A DNA stretch of 14,431 nucleotides from JBDSLU01 sp039916225. GTDB taxonomy: Bacteria > Acidobacteriota > Vicinamibacteria > Vicinamibacterales > Vicinamibacteraceae. The stretch covers positions 1-14,431 of the forward strand of contig JBDSLU010000548.1 of assembly GCA_039916225.1 (NCBI GenBank), given 5' to 3'. The notes under the pieces are model-generated. The model did no database searches and was not told the DNA's origin. It worked only from the letters and a program-made list of their open reading frames with translations. The position numbers and the translations under genes were made by a program. This document shows positions 1 through 6,155 of the stretch, in pieces (positions within the stretch are counted from its first letter, which is position 1; every line of letters starts with the position of its first letter).

Positions 1-710
1 GCTCGGATGGCGGCCCGCTGGCGATCCTGGAGGACGGCGGGCAGTTCGCCGCGCCGCTCGACGGTCTGCCCAAGGGCGCGCGCGTGGCCTGGTGGACCGG
101 GCTCGGCGGCCTGCCGGTCGAGCCCGCCATCCGCGCCGCCGTCGACGCCAACCGGCGGGTGTTCACCGACCTCGGCTGCGTCGTCGAGGACGCCGAGCCG
201 GACTTCGCCGGCGCCGCCGAGGCGTTCCTGACGCTGCGCTGCGTCGGTAACTACGCCACCTATGCGCCGCTGGTCCGCGAACGCCCGGACTGGGTGAAGG
301 ACACGATTCGGTTCGAAGTCGCGCAGGCCGAGCGCCTCACCGGGCCGGCCATCAGCCAGGCCCAGGCGCGGCAGGCTCGGATGTACGACGACACCAAGCG
401 CTTCTTCCAGCGCTTCGACTACTTCGTCCTGCCGGTGACGCAGGTCGTGCCGTTCGACATCGAGACGCCCTACCCGACACGCATCAACGACGTGGCGATG
501 GGCACGTACATCGACTGGATGCGGGCCTGCTCGTACGTCACGATGATGTCCACACCGGCCATGTCGGTGCCGGCCGGCTTCACGCCGGCGGGCTTGCCGG
601 TCGGGCTGCAGATCGTCGGCCGGCATCGCGGCGAGTGGCGCCTGCTGCAGATGGCCCGCGCCTTCGAGCAGGCGACCCGCCACGGCCAGCGGCGTCCGCC
701 GGTGGCGTAG
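1..710 (+). CDS. Amidase-signature family hydrolase, C-terminal part (5' truncated by window edge)
   Basis: The frame is open from base 3 and ends at TAG 708-710, giving about 235 residues of a protein usually 450-500 long. The tail is typical of the amidase-signature family (GatA, AtzF, urea amidolyase and related amide hydrolases): YFVLPVTQVVPF, then an STPAMSVPAGFTPAGLPVGLQIVG block near the end, then a closing helix RLLQMARAFEQAT. The family's Ser-cisSer-Lys triad lies in the N-terminal half, outside the window, so catalytic competence cannot be judged. The protein is expected to be cytoplasmic and to hydrolyse a small amide, but the substrate cannot be read from this part. An internal ATG at 84 is not a start, since homology-like sequence continues upstream of it. 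The family call is secure; the subfamily is not. Confidence 0.9.
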   Translation, partial: SDGGPLAILEDGGQFAAPLDGLPKGARVAWWTGLGGLPVEPAIRAAVDANRRVFTDLGCVVEDAEPDFAGAAEAFLTLRCVGNYATYAPLVRERPDWVKDTIRFEVAQAERLTGPAISQAQARQARMYDDTKRFFQRFDYFVLPVTQVVPFDIETPYPTRINDVAMGTYIDWMRACSYVTMMSTPAMSVPAGFTPAGLPVGLQIVGRHRGEWRLLQMARAFEQATRHGQRRPPVA

Positions 711-721
711 CGATAGAATCG
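711..721 (+). promoter_or_regulatory. Candidate promoter -10 element (CGATAGAATCG)
   Basis: TAGAAT at 714-719 matches the sigma-70 -10 consensus at five of six positions and stands out in GC-rich DNA. It follows directly after the amidase stop. The same 11 bases recur at 4980-4990. In both places the final T of TAGAAT is 14 nt before the A of an ATG, which would put the transcript start only a few bases before that ATG. No clear -35 box is visible here. It probably drives the glycosyltransferase cassette starting at 841. Confidence 0.55.
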
Positions 722-732
722 AGTCGACCGCG

Positions 733-828
733 ATGCCGAGTTCGTTCGCCGCCCACAGCACTCCGTGTCCTGTCGAGCCTTTGATCACGGCCAGCGTGCG
801 AACGACGCCACGCCGCTGCGCGGCGTGA
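733..828 (+). CDS. Candidate leader ORF, 31 codons, upstream of the glycosyltransferase cassette
   Basis: An ATG at 733 opens a 31-codon frame (MPSSFAAHSTPCPVEPLITA...) ending at TGA 826-828, 12 nt before the GTG start at 841. Its ATG sits exactly where a leaderless start would fall after the TAGAAT box at 714-719, matching the spacing at the 4980 promoter, where the ATG does open a real gene. There is no Shine-Dalgarno sequence. The peptide resembles no family I know. It is in frame with the downstream glycosyltransferase but separated from it by the stop. It may be a translated leader peptide coupling translation into the cassette, or simply untranslated leader. Low confidence as a coding gene. 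Confidence 0.3.
   Translation: MPSSFAAHSTPCPVEPLITASVRTTPRRCAA
809..827 (+). promoter_or_regulatory. Perfect 8-bp hairpin in the leader, over the leader ORF stop
   Basis: CACGCCGC (809-816) pairs perfectly with GCGGCGTG (820-827) across a 3-nt loop, TGC. The right arm contains most of the TGA stop of the 733-828 ORF, and the structure ends 13 nt before the GTG at 841. There is no T-run, so it is not a standard intrinsic terminator. It could modulate initiation at the GTG, with ribosomes on the leader ORF melting it. Regulatory function is inference. Confidence 0.4.
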
Positions 829-840
829 GCCGCGACCTCC

Positions 841-1788
841 GTGTCGCAGCCTCTCGTCTCGGCCATCCTCCCCGCCCGCAACCGCGCCGCGTGGATCGCA
901 CGCGCGATCGACAGCGTGCTGGCGCAGACCTATCCCGCCGTCGAGCTGATTGTCATCGACGACGGATCGACCGATGACACTGCGCACATCCTCGATCGCT
1001 ATGGCGCCCGCATCGTGCGCGTGCGTGGCGACTGGCGCAACGCCTATGCGGCGCGCAACGCCGGCATCGCGCACGCGCGTGGCGATCTGCTCGCGCTGAT
1101 CGACTCGGACGATCGCTGGTCTCCGGAGCGCCTCGCCCGGCAGATGCCCAAGCTGGCGCGACCCGCTGTCGGCCTGGTCTACGGCGACACGCGGCACGTC
1201 ACCGGACCGCCCAGCGCGCTCGCCCCGACCGGCGGCACATCGTTCGCGACGACGGCGCCGCGACGCGGCCGCGTCCATGCGGCGTTCGTGTGGGGCAACT
1301 TCGTCCCGACGATCACCGTGCTGGTGCGCCGCGGCGCGCTGGCCGCGGCTGGCGGCTTCGACGAACGCAGCTCGCTGGGCGCCGACTACGGCGCGTGGGT
1401 CGCGATAGCACGGGACTACGAGCTCGACTATTGTGACGAGGCCGTTGCCGACTACACCATCCACGCGTCCGGCATCAGCTTCGATCTGGCACGTTCGCTC
1501 AGCGCGCGCATGGACGTGTTCGCGCGAGCGCTCGGCAGCGCCGACGAGGGGCGAGAACGGCGGGTCCTGCAGCGGCTGCTGTGTTACCTCGCCCTGCACC
1601 TGGCGATCGCGTGGGGCCGGGGGCGTTCCGCGTCGGTACCGGATGCGCCCGCGCTGGCCTGGCGCACCATCAGGCGTCACGGGGGCATCCGCGCCCTGCC
1701 GTGGGCTGTGGCCTTCGCGTATCATCACTCCCTTGCGCGAGCGACTCGGCTGAGGCGGACCCGCCGTGCTGCCGGGGCGGAGGAGTAA
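841..1788 (+). CDS. Family 2 (GT-A) glycosyltransferase
   Basis: A 315-residue GT-A fold glycosyltransferase, transferring a sugar from a nucleotide donor to a growing glycan at the cytoplasmic face. The N-terminus VSAILPARNRAAWIARAIDSVLAQTYP and IDDGSTDDT (residues 39-47) form the nucleotide-binding half. DSDD at residues 88-91 is the metal-binding DxD motif. GGFDERSSLGADYGAWVAIARDYEL is the acceptor-side segment that follows. The C-terminal third is helical and basic, ending RLRRTRRAAGAEE. GTG 841 is the first possible start after an in-frame TGA at 826-828, and the GT2 fold begins within a few residues, so the start is fairly certain despite no clear Shine-Dalgarno. It heads a cassette of three glycosyltransferases and a methyltransferase. 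Donor and acceptor cannot be predicted. Confidence 0.9.
   Translation: MSQPLVSAILPARNRAAWIARAIDSVLAQTYPAVELIVIDDGSTDDTAHILDRYGARIVRVRGDWRNAYAARNAGIAHARGDLLALIDSDDRWSPERLARQMPKLARPAVGLVYGDTRHVTGPPSALAPTGGTSFATTAPRRGRVHAAFVWGNFVPTITVLVRRGALAAAGGFDERSSLGADYGAWVAIARDYELDYCDEAVADYTIHASGISFDLARSLSARMDVFARALGSADEGRERRVLQRLLCYLALHLAIAWGRGRSASVPDAPALAWRTIRRHGGIRALPWAVAFAYHHSLARATRLRRTRRAAGAEE
1779..1785 (+). promoter_or_regulatory. Ribosome binding site GGAGGAG deciding the start at 1793
   Basis: GGAGGAG lies within the last codons of the upstream glycosyltransferase, 7 nt before GTG 1793. This favours GTG 1793 over the longer in-frame GTG at 1766, which would lie upstream of the site. Confidence 0.8.
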
Positions 1789-1792
1789 GCAC

Positions 1793-2794
1793 GTGAGGCA
1801 TCCGGACGCGCAGCACGGCGGCGTATCGATCGTCGTCGAGACGATCACGGCGCGGGAGCATCCCGGGCACGGGGCGCTCGTCGATGAACTCGGGCCGACC
1901 CTCGAGGCGCTTCGGCGCGAGGCGGCCGGCCGGTCCGACGTCGAGATCCTCGTCGTCCTCGACGCGGCCACCAGCGGCGACGCCGATGTCGTGCGCGAGC
2001 GGTTCGGCAGGGTGCAGGTCGTCATGTCGCCGCTGTCGAACTACTTCGCCGCGAAGAACGCCGGGGTCGAGGCAGCCACCGGCGCCATCGTCGCGCTCGT
2101 CGACGCCGATTGCGTGCCGCAACCCGGCTGGCTGGCGGCGTTGCTGCGGCCGTTCGCCGAGTCCGACGTGAGTGTGGTCGCCGGCCAGACCCGCTACGAC
2201 GGACCCTCGCTGTCGGCTCGCACGTTCTCGGTGCCCGACTTTGCCACCGTCATCGGCACCACGGCCGGCGCGTCAGGGTTCAACGTCAACAACGTCGCCT
2301 ATCGCCGGGAGGTATTCCTGGCCGAGCCGCTCGACGCGCGCGTCCGCCGCAACGGCGGCTGCTACTTCCAGTTTCACGCGTTGCGGAGTCACGGCGCGCG
2401 CATCGTCTACGCGCCTGACGCCGTCATCCGCCACGGCGTGGACGTAGACGGCCTCGGCTTCGTCCGCAAGCACTTCGAGCGCGGCTTCGACGGCATGGCG
2501 GTCTACCGCCTGGACGCGCGTCGCGTCCTGCGCGGCAGCGCCTGGGTGCAGCGGCTCGGACCAGTCGCGCTGCTCGCTCTCTCCGCGCGCCGTCTGTTCG
2601 GGGACTGGGTGCGGCTCGTCCGCCATCGCCACCAGATGGGTGTGCCGACTGTGGCGCTGCCGTACTTCGCCGGCGTCGTCGTGCTCACGCGCTCGATCGA
2701 GCTCGCCGGCGGCGTCGCGGCCTGGCTGCACCCCGGCTGGTTGTCGAGCATGCCGGCCGACGTGACCGCGCCGTCGGCCCACGAGCGGCACTGA
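1793..2794 (+). CDS. Divergent family 2 (GT-A) glycosyltransferase with hydrophobic C-terminus
   Basis: A 333-residue protein starting at GTG 1793, fixed by the strong GGAGGAG site, 4 nt after the previous stop. GT-A features are present: VSIVVETITARE at the N-terminus, YFAAKNAGVEAATGAIVALVDADC with the DxD motif at D104-A-D106, and the late IVYAPDAVIRHG strand. Where processive and non-processive GT2 enzymes usually carry a catalytic base in a GGED-like motif, this protein has RNGGCYFQFHALRSHG, with no acidic residue at that place. The C-terminal 60 residues (VPTVALPYFAGVVVLTRSIELAGGVAAWL) are hydrophobic and may associate with the inner membrane. It is likely a partner of the flanking glycosyltransferases in one glycan pathway. 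Either catalysis is altered or the base is supplied elsewhere. Confidence 0.82.
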   Translation: MRHPDAQHGGVSIVVETITAREHPGHGALVDELGPTLEALRREAAGRSDVEILVVLDAATSGDADVVRERFGRVQVVMSPLSNYFAAKNAGVEAATGAIVALVDADCVPQPGWLAALLRPFAESDVSVVAGQTRYDGPSLSARTFSVPDFATVIGTTAGASGFNVNNVAYRREVFLAEPLDARVRRNGGCYFQFHALRSHGARIVYAPDAVIRHGVDVDGLGFVRKHFERGFDGMAVYRLDARRVLRGSAWVQRLGPVALLALSARRLFGDWVRLVRHRHQMGVPTVALPYFAGVVVLTRSIELAGGVAAWLHPGWLSSMPADVTAPSAHERH

Positions 2795-2798
2795 CCCG

Positions 2799-3998
2799 AT
2801 GCGAGCCGATACGCCGGTCGTCTGCCTGGCGTCCGTGGACTGGGCGTTCAATTGGCAGATTCCTCAGGAGGTCGCCACCGGGCTGGCCGCCGCCGGACAC
2901 CGCGTGCTCTACGTCGAGAACACTGGCGTCCGCAGCCTGGCGTGGGGCGACGTGACGCGATTGACCGAGCGGGCCGGCAACTGGTGGCACGCTCGCGGCC
3001 GGCCGCGGGCGACGGCTCCCGGCGTCGACGTGCTGGCGCCGATCATGCTGCCGTGGCCGTATACCGCCCCCGCCTGGCGCCTGAACGCTGCCTGGCTGAC
3101 CGCGCGCATCCAGCGCTGGCTCGCCCCCGGCGCAGCGGCGCCGATCCTGATCACCTTCCTGCCGACGCCGGTGGTCGCCGCCGTCCGCGCTGCCCTCCGG
3201 CCGGCGCTCGCCGTCTACTACTGCACCGACCGGCTGGCTGAGAGCTCGCCCTCGGCCCGCCGCATCGCGCCGCACGAACAGGCGCTCATGGCCCAGGCCG
3301 ATGTCGTGCTGACGACTGGCATCGGGCTGCAGCGCTATGCCGAGGCGCACGCCTCGCGAGCGGTGCTCCTGCCGGCCGGGGTACGGGCCGCGCAGTTCGA
3401 GGCGGCGGCCCAGGCGGCACGCTCGGATCCTGGCCGTCACCGGCTGCTGCGCGGTCGACCAGGGCCGGTGGTGGGGTTCGTGGGCAGCCTGCGGCCCGCC
3501 ACCGATCTGGCGCTGCTCACGGCGGCGGCGCGTCTGGCGCCCGATCTCACGTTCGTGGCGGCGGGGCCGGTGATGGCCGACGTGCGTCCCCTCGAAGCGT
3601 GCCCGAACGTGGTGCTGACCGGACCGCTCTCCCACGCCGACGTGGTGCGTTGGATCGCAGGGTTCGACGTCGGTGTCCTGCCTTACCTCCGCACCCCCTT
3701 CACGCACGACCTGATGCCGATGAAGCTCAAGGAGTACCTGGCCGCCGGTCTGCCGATCGTGTCCACCCCGCTGCACGAAGTACACGCCTTCGACGCCATC
3801 CATCCCGGCCTGATCACGTTCGCCGACACCGCGCCGGCGTTCGTGGCTGCGCTGCGTGCGGCGATCGCCGTCCGGCAGCCCGACAGCGTCGCCTACCGGC
3901 AGTCGGTGGCGCGCCAGTACGACTGGACGGTGCAGATCGCCACGCTTCGCGCGGTGCTCGACGAGGCCGGCGCCGCGCGCAGCGGGGGAGGACGATGA
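2799..3998 (+). CDS. GT-B fold glycosyltransferase (GT1/GT4-like, TuaH-like)
   Basis: A 399-residue GT-B glycosyltransferase with two Rossmann-like halves. The N-terminal half holds VVCLASVDWAFNWQIPQEVATGLAAAGHRVLYVE and the family-typical VYYCTDRLAESS. The C-terminal half starts at GFVGSLRPATD (about residue 225) and holds PNVVLTGPLSHADVVRWIAGFDVGVLPY and MPMKLKEYLAAGLPIVSTP (residues 308-326), where E312 is the conserved glutamate contacting the donor sugar in retaining GT-B enzymes. The architecture recalls teichuronic-acid-type TuaH enzymes, which is a resemblance and not proof of that substrate. It starts at ATG 2799, 4 nt after the previous stop, with no clear Shine-Dalgarno, so translation probably depends on coupling. 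Its end overlaps the next gene by ATGA. Confidence 0.88.
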   Translation: MRADTPVVCLASVDWAFNWQIPQEVATGLAAAGHRVLYVENTGVRSLAWGDVTRLTERAGNWWHARGRPRATAPGVDVLAPIMLPWPYTAPAWRLNAAWLTARIQRWLAPGAAAPILITFLPTPVVAAVRAALRPALAVYYCTDRLAESSPSARRIAPHEQALMAQADVVLTTGIGLQRYAEAHASRAVLLPAGVRAAQFEAAAQAARSDPGRHRLLRGRPGPVVGFVGSLRPATDLALLTAAARLAPDLTFVAAGPVMADVRPLEACPNVVLTGPLSHADVVRWIAGFDVGVLPYLRTPFTHDLMPMKLKEYLAAGLPIVSTPLHEVHAFDAIHPGLITFADTAPAFVAALRAAIAVRQPDSVAYRQSVARQYDWTVQIATLRAVLDEAGAARSGGGR

Positions 3999-4933
3999 GC
4001 AGAGTGCAGCAGTCGGCTCGTGCCGCCCTGGGCGCGTGCTACCGGCGGGTCGCGGCGCCGTTCGGCCGTCGGGCCATCGGCCGAGCCCTCGCCGACGGCC
4101 TGCCACCACAGCTCGAACCTGTGCTGTCGTCGTTGTTCCCGCCGACGCCATCCCGCCGCGACCTGGCCGTGGCTCGCATCGAGCAACGCCGTGCAGCGCT
4201 CGCGACCCGGTCCGATCGCTACGGCTACGTCAGCGTCTCGACCCCGCAGGGACCGTCACGCTGGGCCGTGCCGATGGCAAGCGGCGACCCCGGTCAGCCG
4301 AGCGTGACCGCGCGCTGGCTGGCGCAGTCGGCGTCGGTGCCCGAGCGCTGGGGCCGAGTGCTCCGCGCCTGCGGAGATGCCGCCCCGCGCGGCATGTTTC
4401 TCGAACTTGGCGCGCTCGCCGGCATCTCCGGCGCGTATCTCGCGCTGGGCCGCGGCTGCGAGCGACTGCTGACCATCGATGGCTCGCCGGTGTGTGCCGC
4501 CCTCGCGGCCGAGACGTTGGCCACGCTCGATCTGAGGGCCGAGGTGGTCGAAGCGACGTTCGACGCTGCCCTCGACCGGCTACTCGGTGGCCAGCCGCCG
4601 GCGATCGAGCGCATCAGTCTCGCCTACGTTGACGGGCACCACGACGGCGGGGCCACGCAGTACTACGCCGGCCGGATTGCGCCCGCGCTGAGCTCGGGCG
4701 GCCTGCTCCTCCTCGACGACATCACCCTCAATTCCGGGATGTGGGCGGCATGGCGCGCGCTCTCCACCGGCCCTGGCTGGGCCGCGGCGGTGCATCTCGG
4801 CCGCCTGGGCCTCCTCCTGCGGGATGGGGACGCTGGCCGGCCCCGCGCCTTTGATTTCTCCGCCTACACAGGCTGGTGGCCCATCGGCGGCGCCCGCCAG
4901 ACGACGACGTGCCCGTCCGAAGCGCAGCGATGA
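3995..4933 (+). CDS. Class I SAM-dependent methyltransferase (Methyltransf_24-like)
   Basis: A 312-residue protein starting at ATG 3995, whose ATGA overlaps the stop of the glycosyltransferase. GGGGGAGG at 3984-3991 lies just ahead, 3 nt before the ATG. The SAM-binding core begins at GMFLELGALAGISGAYLA (residues 133-150), followed by LLTIDGSP, YVDGHHDGGATQYY (D213 onward) and LLLLDDIT (D241, D242). The DGxHxxxxxxxD and LDDI motifs are typical of the Methyltransf_24/CmcI-like family, where they can bind a metal. The first 130 residues are a helical domain without a recognised family. It closes the glycosyltransferase cassette, so methylation of a glycan hydroxyl or a glycan-linked amino group is a reasonable inference. 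It could instead act on a lipid carrier or a small metabolite. Confidence 0.82.
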   Translation: MSRVQQSARAALGACYRRVAAPFGRRAIGRALADGLPPQLEPVLSSLFPPTPSRRDLAVARIEQRRAALATRSDRYGYVSVSTPQGPSRWAVPMASGDPGQPSVTARWLAQSASVPERWGRVLRACGDAAPRGMFLELGALAGISGAYLALGRGCERLLTIDGSPVCAALAAETLATLDLRAEVVEATFDAALDRLLGGQPPAIERISLAYVDGHHDGGATQYYAGRIAPALSSGGLLLLDDITLNSGMWAAWRALSTGPGWAAAVHLGRLGLLLRDGDAGRPRAFDFSAYTGWWPIGGARQTTTCPSEAQR

Positions 4934-4979
4934 CTGCGGCGCGCCGGCGAGAGCGGGGATGACCATCCGCGGCGCCATT

Positions 4980-4990
4980 CGATAGAATCG
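4980..4990 (+). promoter_or_regulatory. Candidate promoter -10 element (CGATAGAATCG), leaderless type
   Basis: TAGAAT at 4983-4988 precedes ATG 5002 by the same 14 nt as the identical element at 711-721 precedes ATG 733. ATGACC at 4959-4964 is a weak -35 match at 18 nt. The element is embedded in an imperfect inverted repeat: GGCGCCATTC (4971-4980), GATA, then GAAT-C-GGTGCC (4985-4995). That could be an operator overlapping the -10 box. There is no Shine-Dalgarno before ATG 5002, consistent with a leaderless transcript. Confidence 0.6.
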
Positions 4991-5001
4991 GTGCCGTTCC
5001 G

Positions 5002-5778
5002 ATGTCCCTGCCGTTCGTCGCCCGCATCGATCTGTTTCCCGTCAAGGGGTTCGACGCCGTCCCAGTGGTGGGGGCGACGGTCCTGCCGTCCGGCGCGCTG
5101 GCCGGTGACCGACGCTGGGCCTTCGTCGACGAGCGCGACCGCTTCGTCAACGGCAAGCAGTTTCCCGCCATTCATCCGATCCGCTCCCAGGTCGATCCCG
5201 ACGCCTCGACGGCGATCTTCGACGGCGAACACTTTTTCCTCGCCGGTGACACGACGCCGATCGACGACTGGATGTCGTCGCGGCTCGGGACACGCGTGCG
5301 CCTGCAGGAGAACCCGGCCGCTGGGTTCCCCGACGACACCGACTCGCCGGGCCCGACGCTGATCGCCACCGCGACGCTGGAAACCGTGGCCGGCTGGTTC
5401 GACCTGTCGCTCGAGGCCACCCGGGCGCGCTTTCGCGCCAACATCGAGATCGGCGGCGTCGCGGCGTTCTGGGAAGACGGCTTCTACGGTCAGACCTGCC
5501 GGGTCGGCGTCGCGGCGTTCGTGCTCAACAATCCGTGCGCCCGCTGCGTCGTGCCGTCGCGGGACGCGCGCACCGGCGAGCCGATCGTCGGCTTCCAGAA
5601 GCGCCTCGCCGAGCACCGCCGGGCGACGCTGCCAGCCGGCGTCGATCCGGCCCCGTTCAATCACTACTACCGGCTGGCGGTGAACACCCGCCTGGCGCCG
5701 TCGTCGCCCGGCGGCACGATTCGCGTCGGTGACGGCATCGCCGTCGCGGCCGCCCTGGAGACGTCATGCCCCTCCTGA
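5002..5778 (+). CDS. MOSC domain protein with MOSC N-terminal beta-barrel domain
   Basis: A 258-residue protein of the YcbX/mARC type. Residues 1 to about 95 match the MOSC_N beta-barrel (ARIDLFPVKGFDAVPV, then ALAGDRRWAFVDERDRFVNGKQFPAI). Residues from about 110 form the MOSC core, with FRANIEIGGVAAFWEDGF and NNPCARCVVPSRDARTGE, where C179 or C182 is the expected conserved cysteine, the molybdenum ligand in mARC-like enzymes. Characterised relatives bind molybdenum cofactor and reduce N-hydroxylated compounds, or are sulfur-carrier domains. This one lacks the C-terminal 2Fe-2S ferredoxin domain of YcbX, so it would need a separate electron donor. ATG 5002 lies 14 nt after the TAGAAT box and has no Shine-Dalgarno. 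The gene overlaps the next by 13 nt. Confidence 0.88.
   Translation: MSLPFVARIDLFPVKGFDAVPVVGATVLPSGALAGDRRWAFVDERDRFVNGKQFPAIHPIRSQVDPDASTAIFDGEHFFLAGDTTPIDDWMSSRLGTRVRLQENPAAGFPDDTDSPGPTLIATATLETVAGWFDLSLEATRARFRANIEIGGVAAFWEDGFYGQTCRVGVAAFVLNNPCARCVVPSRDARTGEPIVGFQKRLAEHRRATLPAGVDPAPFNHYYRLAVNTRLAPSSPGGTIRVGDGIAVAAALETSCPS
5757..5760 (+). promoter_or_regulatory. Ribosome binding site GGAG for the VOC gene
   Basis: GGAG lies inside the end of the MOSC gene, 5 nt before ATG 5766. It supports a start that overlaps the MOSC stop by 13 nt. Confidence 0.6.
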
Positions 5779-6155
5779 CCCGGATGGTCGGGTTCGTGAC
5801 CACGACCTCCCCCGAGCGGGCCAAGGCGTTTTACGGCGAGCGACTCGGCTTCCGGTTCCTCGGCGACGACGGCTTCGCGCTGTCGTTCGACGCCAACGGC
5901 ACGCTGCTGCGCGTCGCCAAGGCGCCGAGCTTCACGCCGGGGCAGGCCACCGTGCTCGGCTGGGAGGTGACCGACATCGTCGCCGCCGTCCACGAGCTCG
6001 CGGCCCGTGGCGTGCCGGTCGAGCAGTTCAACCAGCCGTTCCTGGCCCAGGATGCGCTCGGCATCTGGACCGCGCCCAACGGCGACCGTGTCGCCTGGTT
6101 CAAGGACCCGGACGGCAACACGCTGTCGGTGTCGTGTCACCAATGCCGCCAGTGA
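5766..6155 (+). CDS. VOC family (glyoxalase/bleomycin-resistance fold) protein
   Basis: A 129-residue single-domain vicinal-oxygen-chelate protein of usual length, with paired beta-alpha-beta-beta-beta modules. The first is MVGFVTTTSPERAKAFYGERLGFRFLGDDGFALSFD; the second is LGWEVTDIVAAVHELAARGVPVEQF followed by NGDRVAWFKDPDGNTLSVS. KDPDGNTL is the diagnostic late motif. The metal-binding His and Glu of classical glyoxalase I and dioxygenases are not evident: the first strand has VGF where a His is common, and the last strand ends LSVS where a Glu is usual. So this may be a metal-free binding or isomerase-type member. It overlaps the MOSC gene upstream and the SDR gene downstream by 13 nt each, so the three are probably translated together. 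Confidence 0.88.
   Translation: MPLLTRMVGFVTTTSPERAKAFYGERLGFRFLGDDGFALSFDANGTLLRVAKAPSFTPGQATVLGWEVTDIVAAVHELAARGVPVEQFNQPFLAQDALGIWTAPNGDRVAWFKDPDGNTLSVSCHQCRQ

Noticed and set aside
733..1788. Leader ORF and first glycosyltransferase as one gene broken by the TGA at 826
   Set aside because: The GT2 fold begins immediately after GTG 841, and the preceding 31 codons show no GT2 or membrane-domain pattern. A premature stop in a longer gene is not needed to explain it.
580..2025. Open frame of 481 codons on the minus strand over the amidase end and first glycosyltransferase
   Set aside because: Composition is Arg/Ala-rich and runs antisense to two well-supported genes and their intergenic leader. 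No start signal or motif supports it.
2685..4151. Open frame of 488 codons on the minus strand across the GT-B glycosyltransferase
   Set aside because: Arg/Gly/Pro-rich translation without recognisable domains. It crosses three overlapping plus-strand genes with coherent motifs, so it is a GC-driven shadow.
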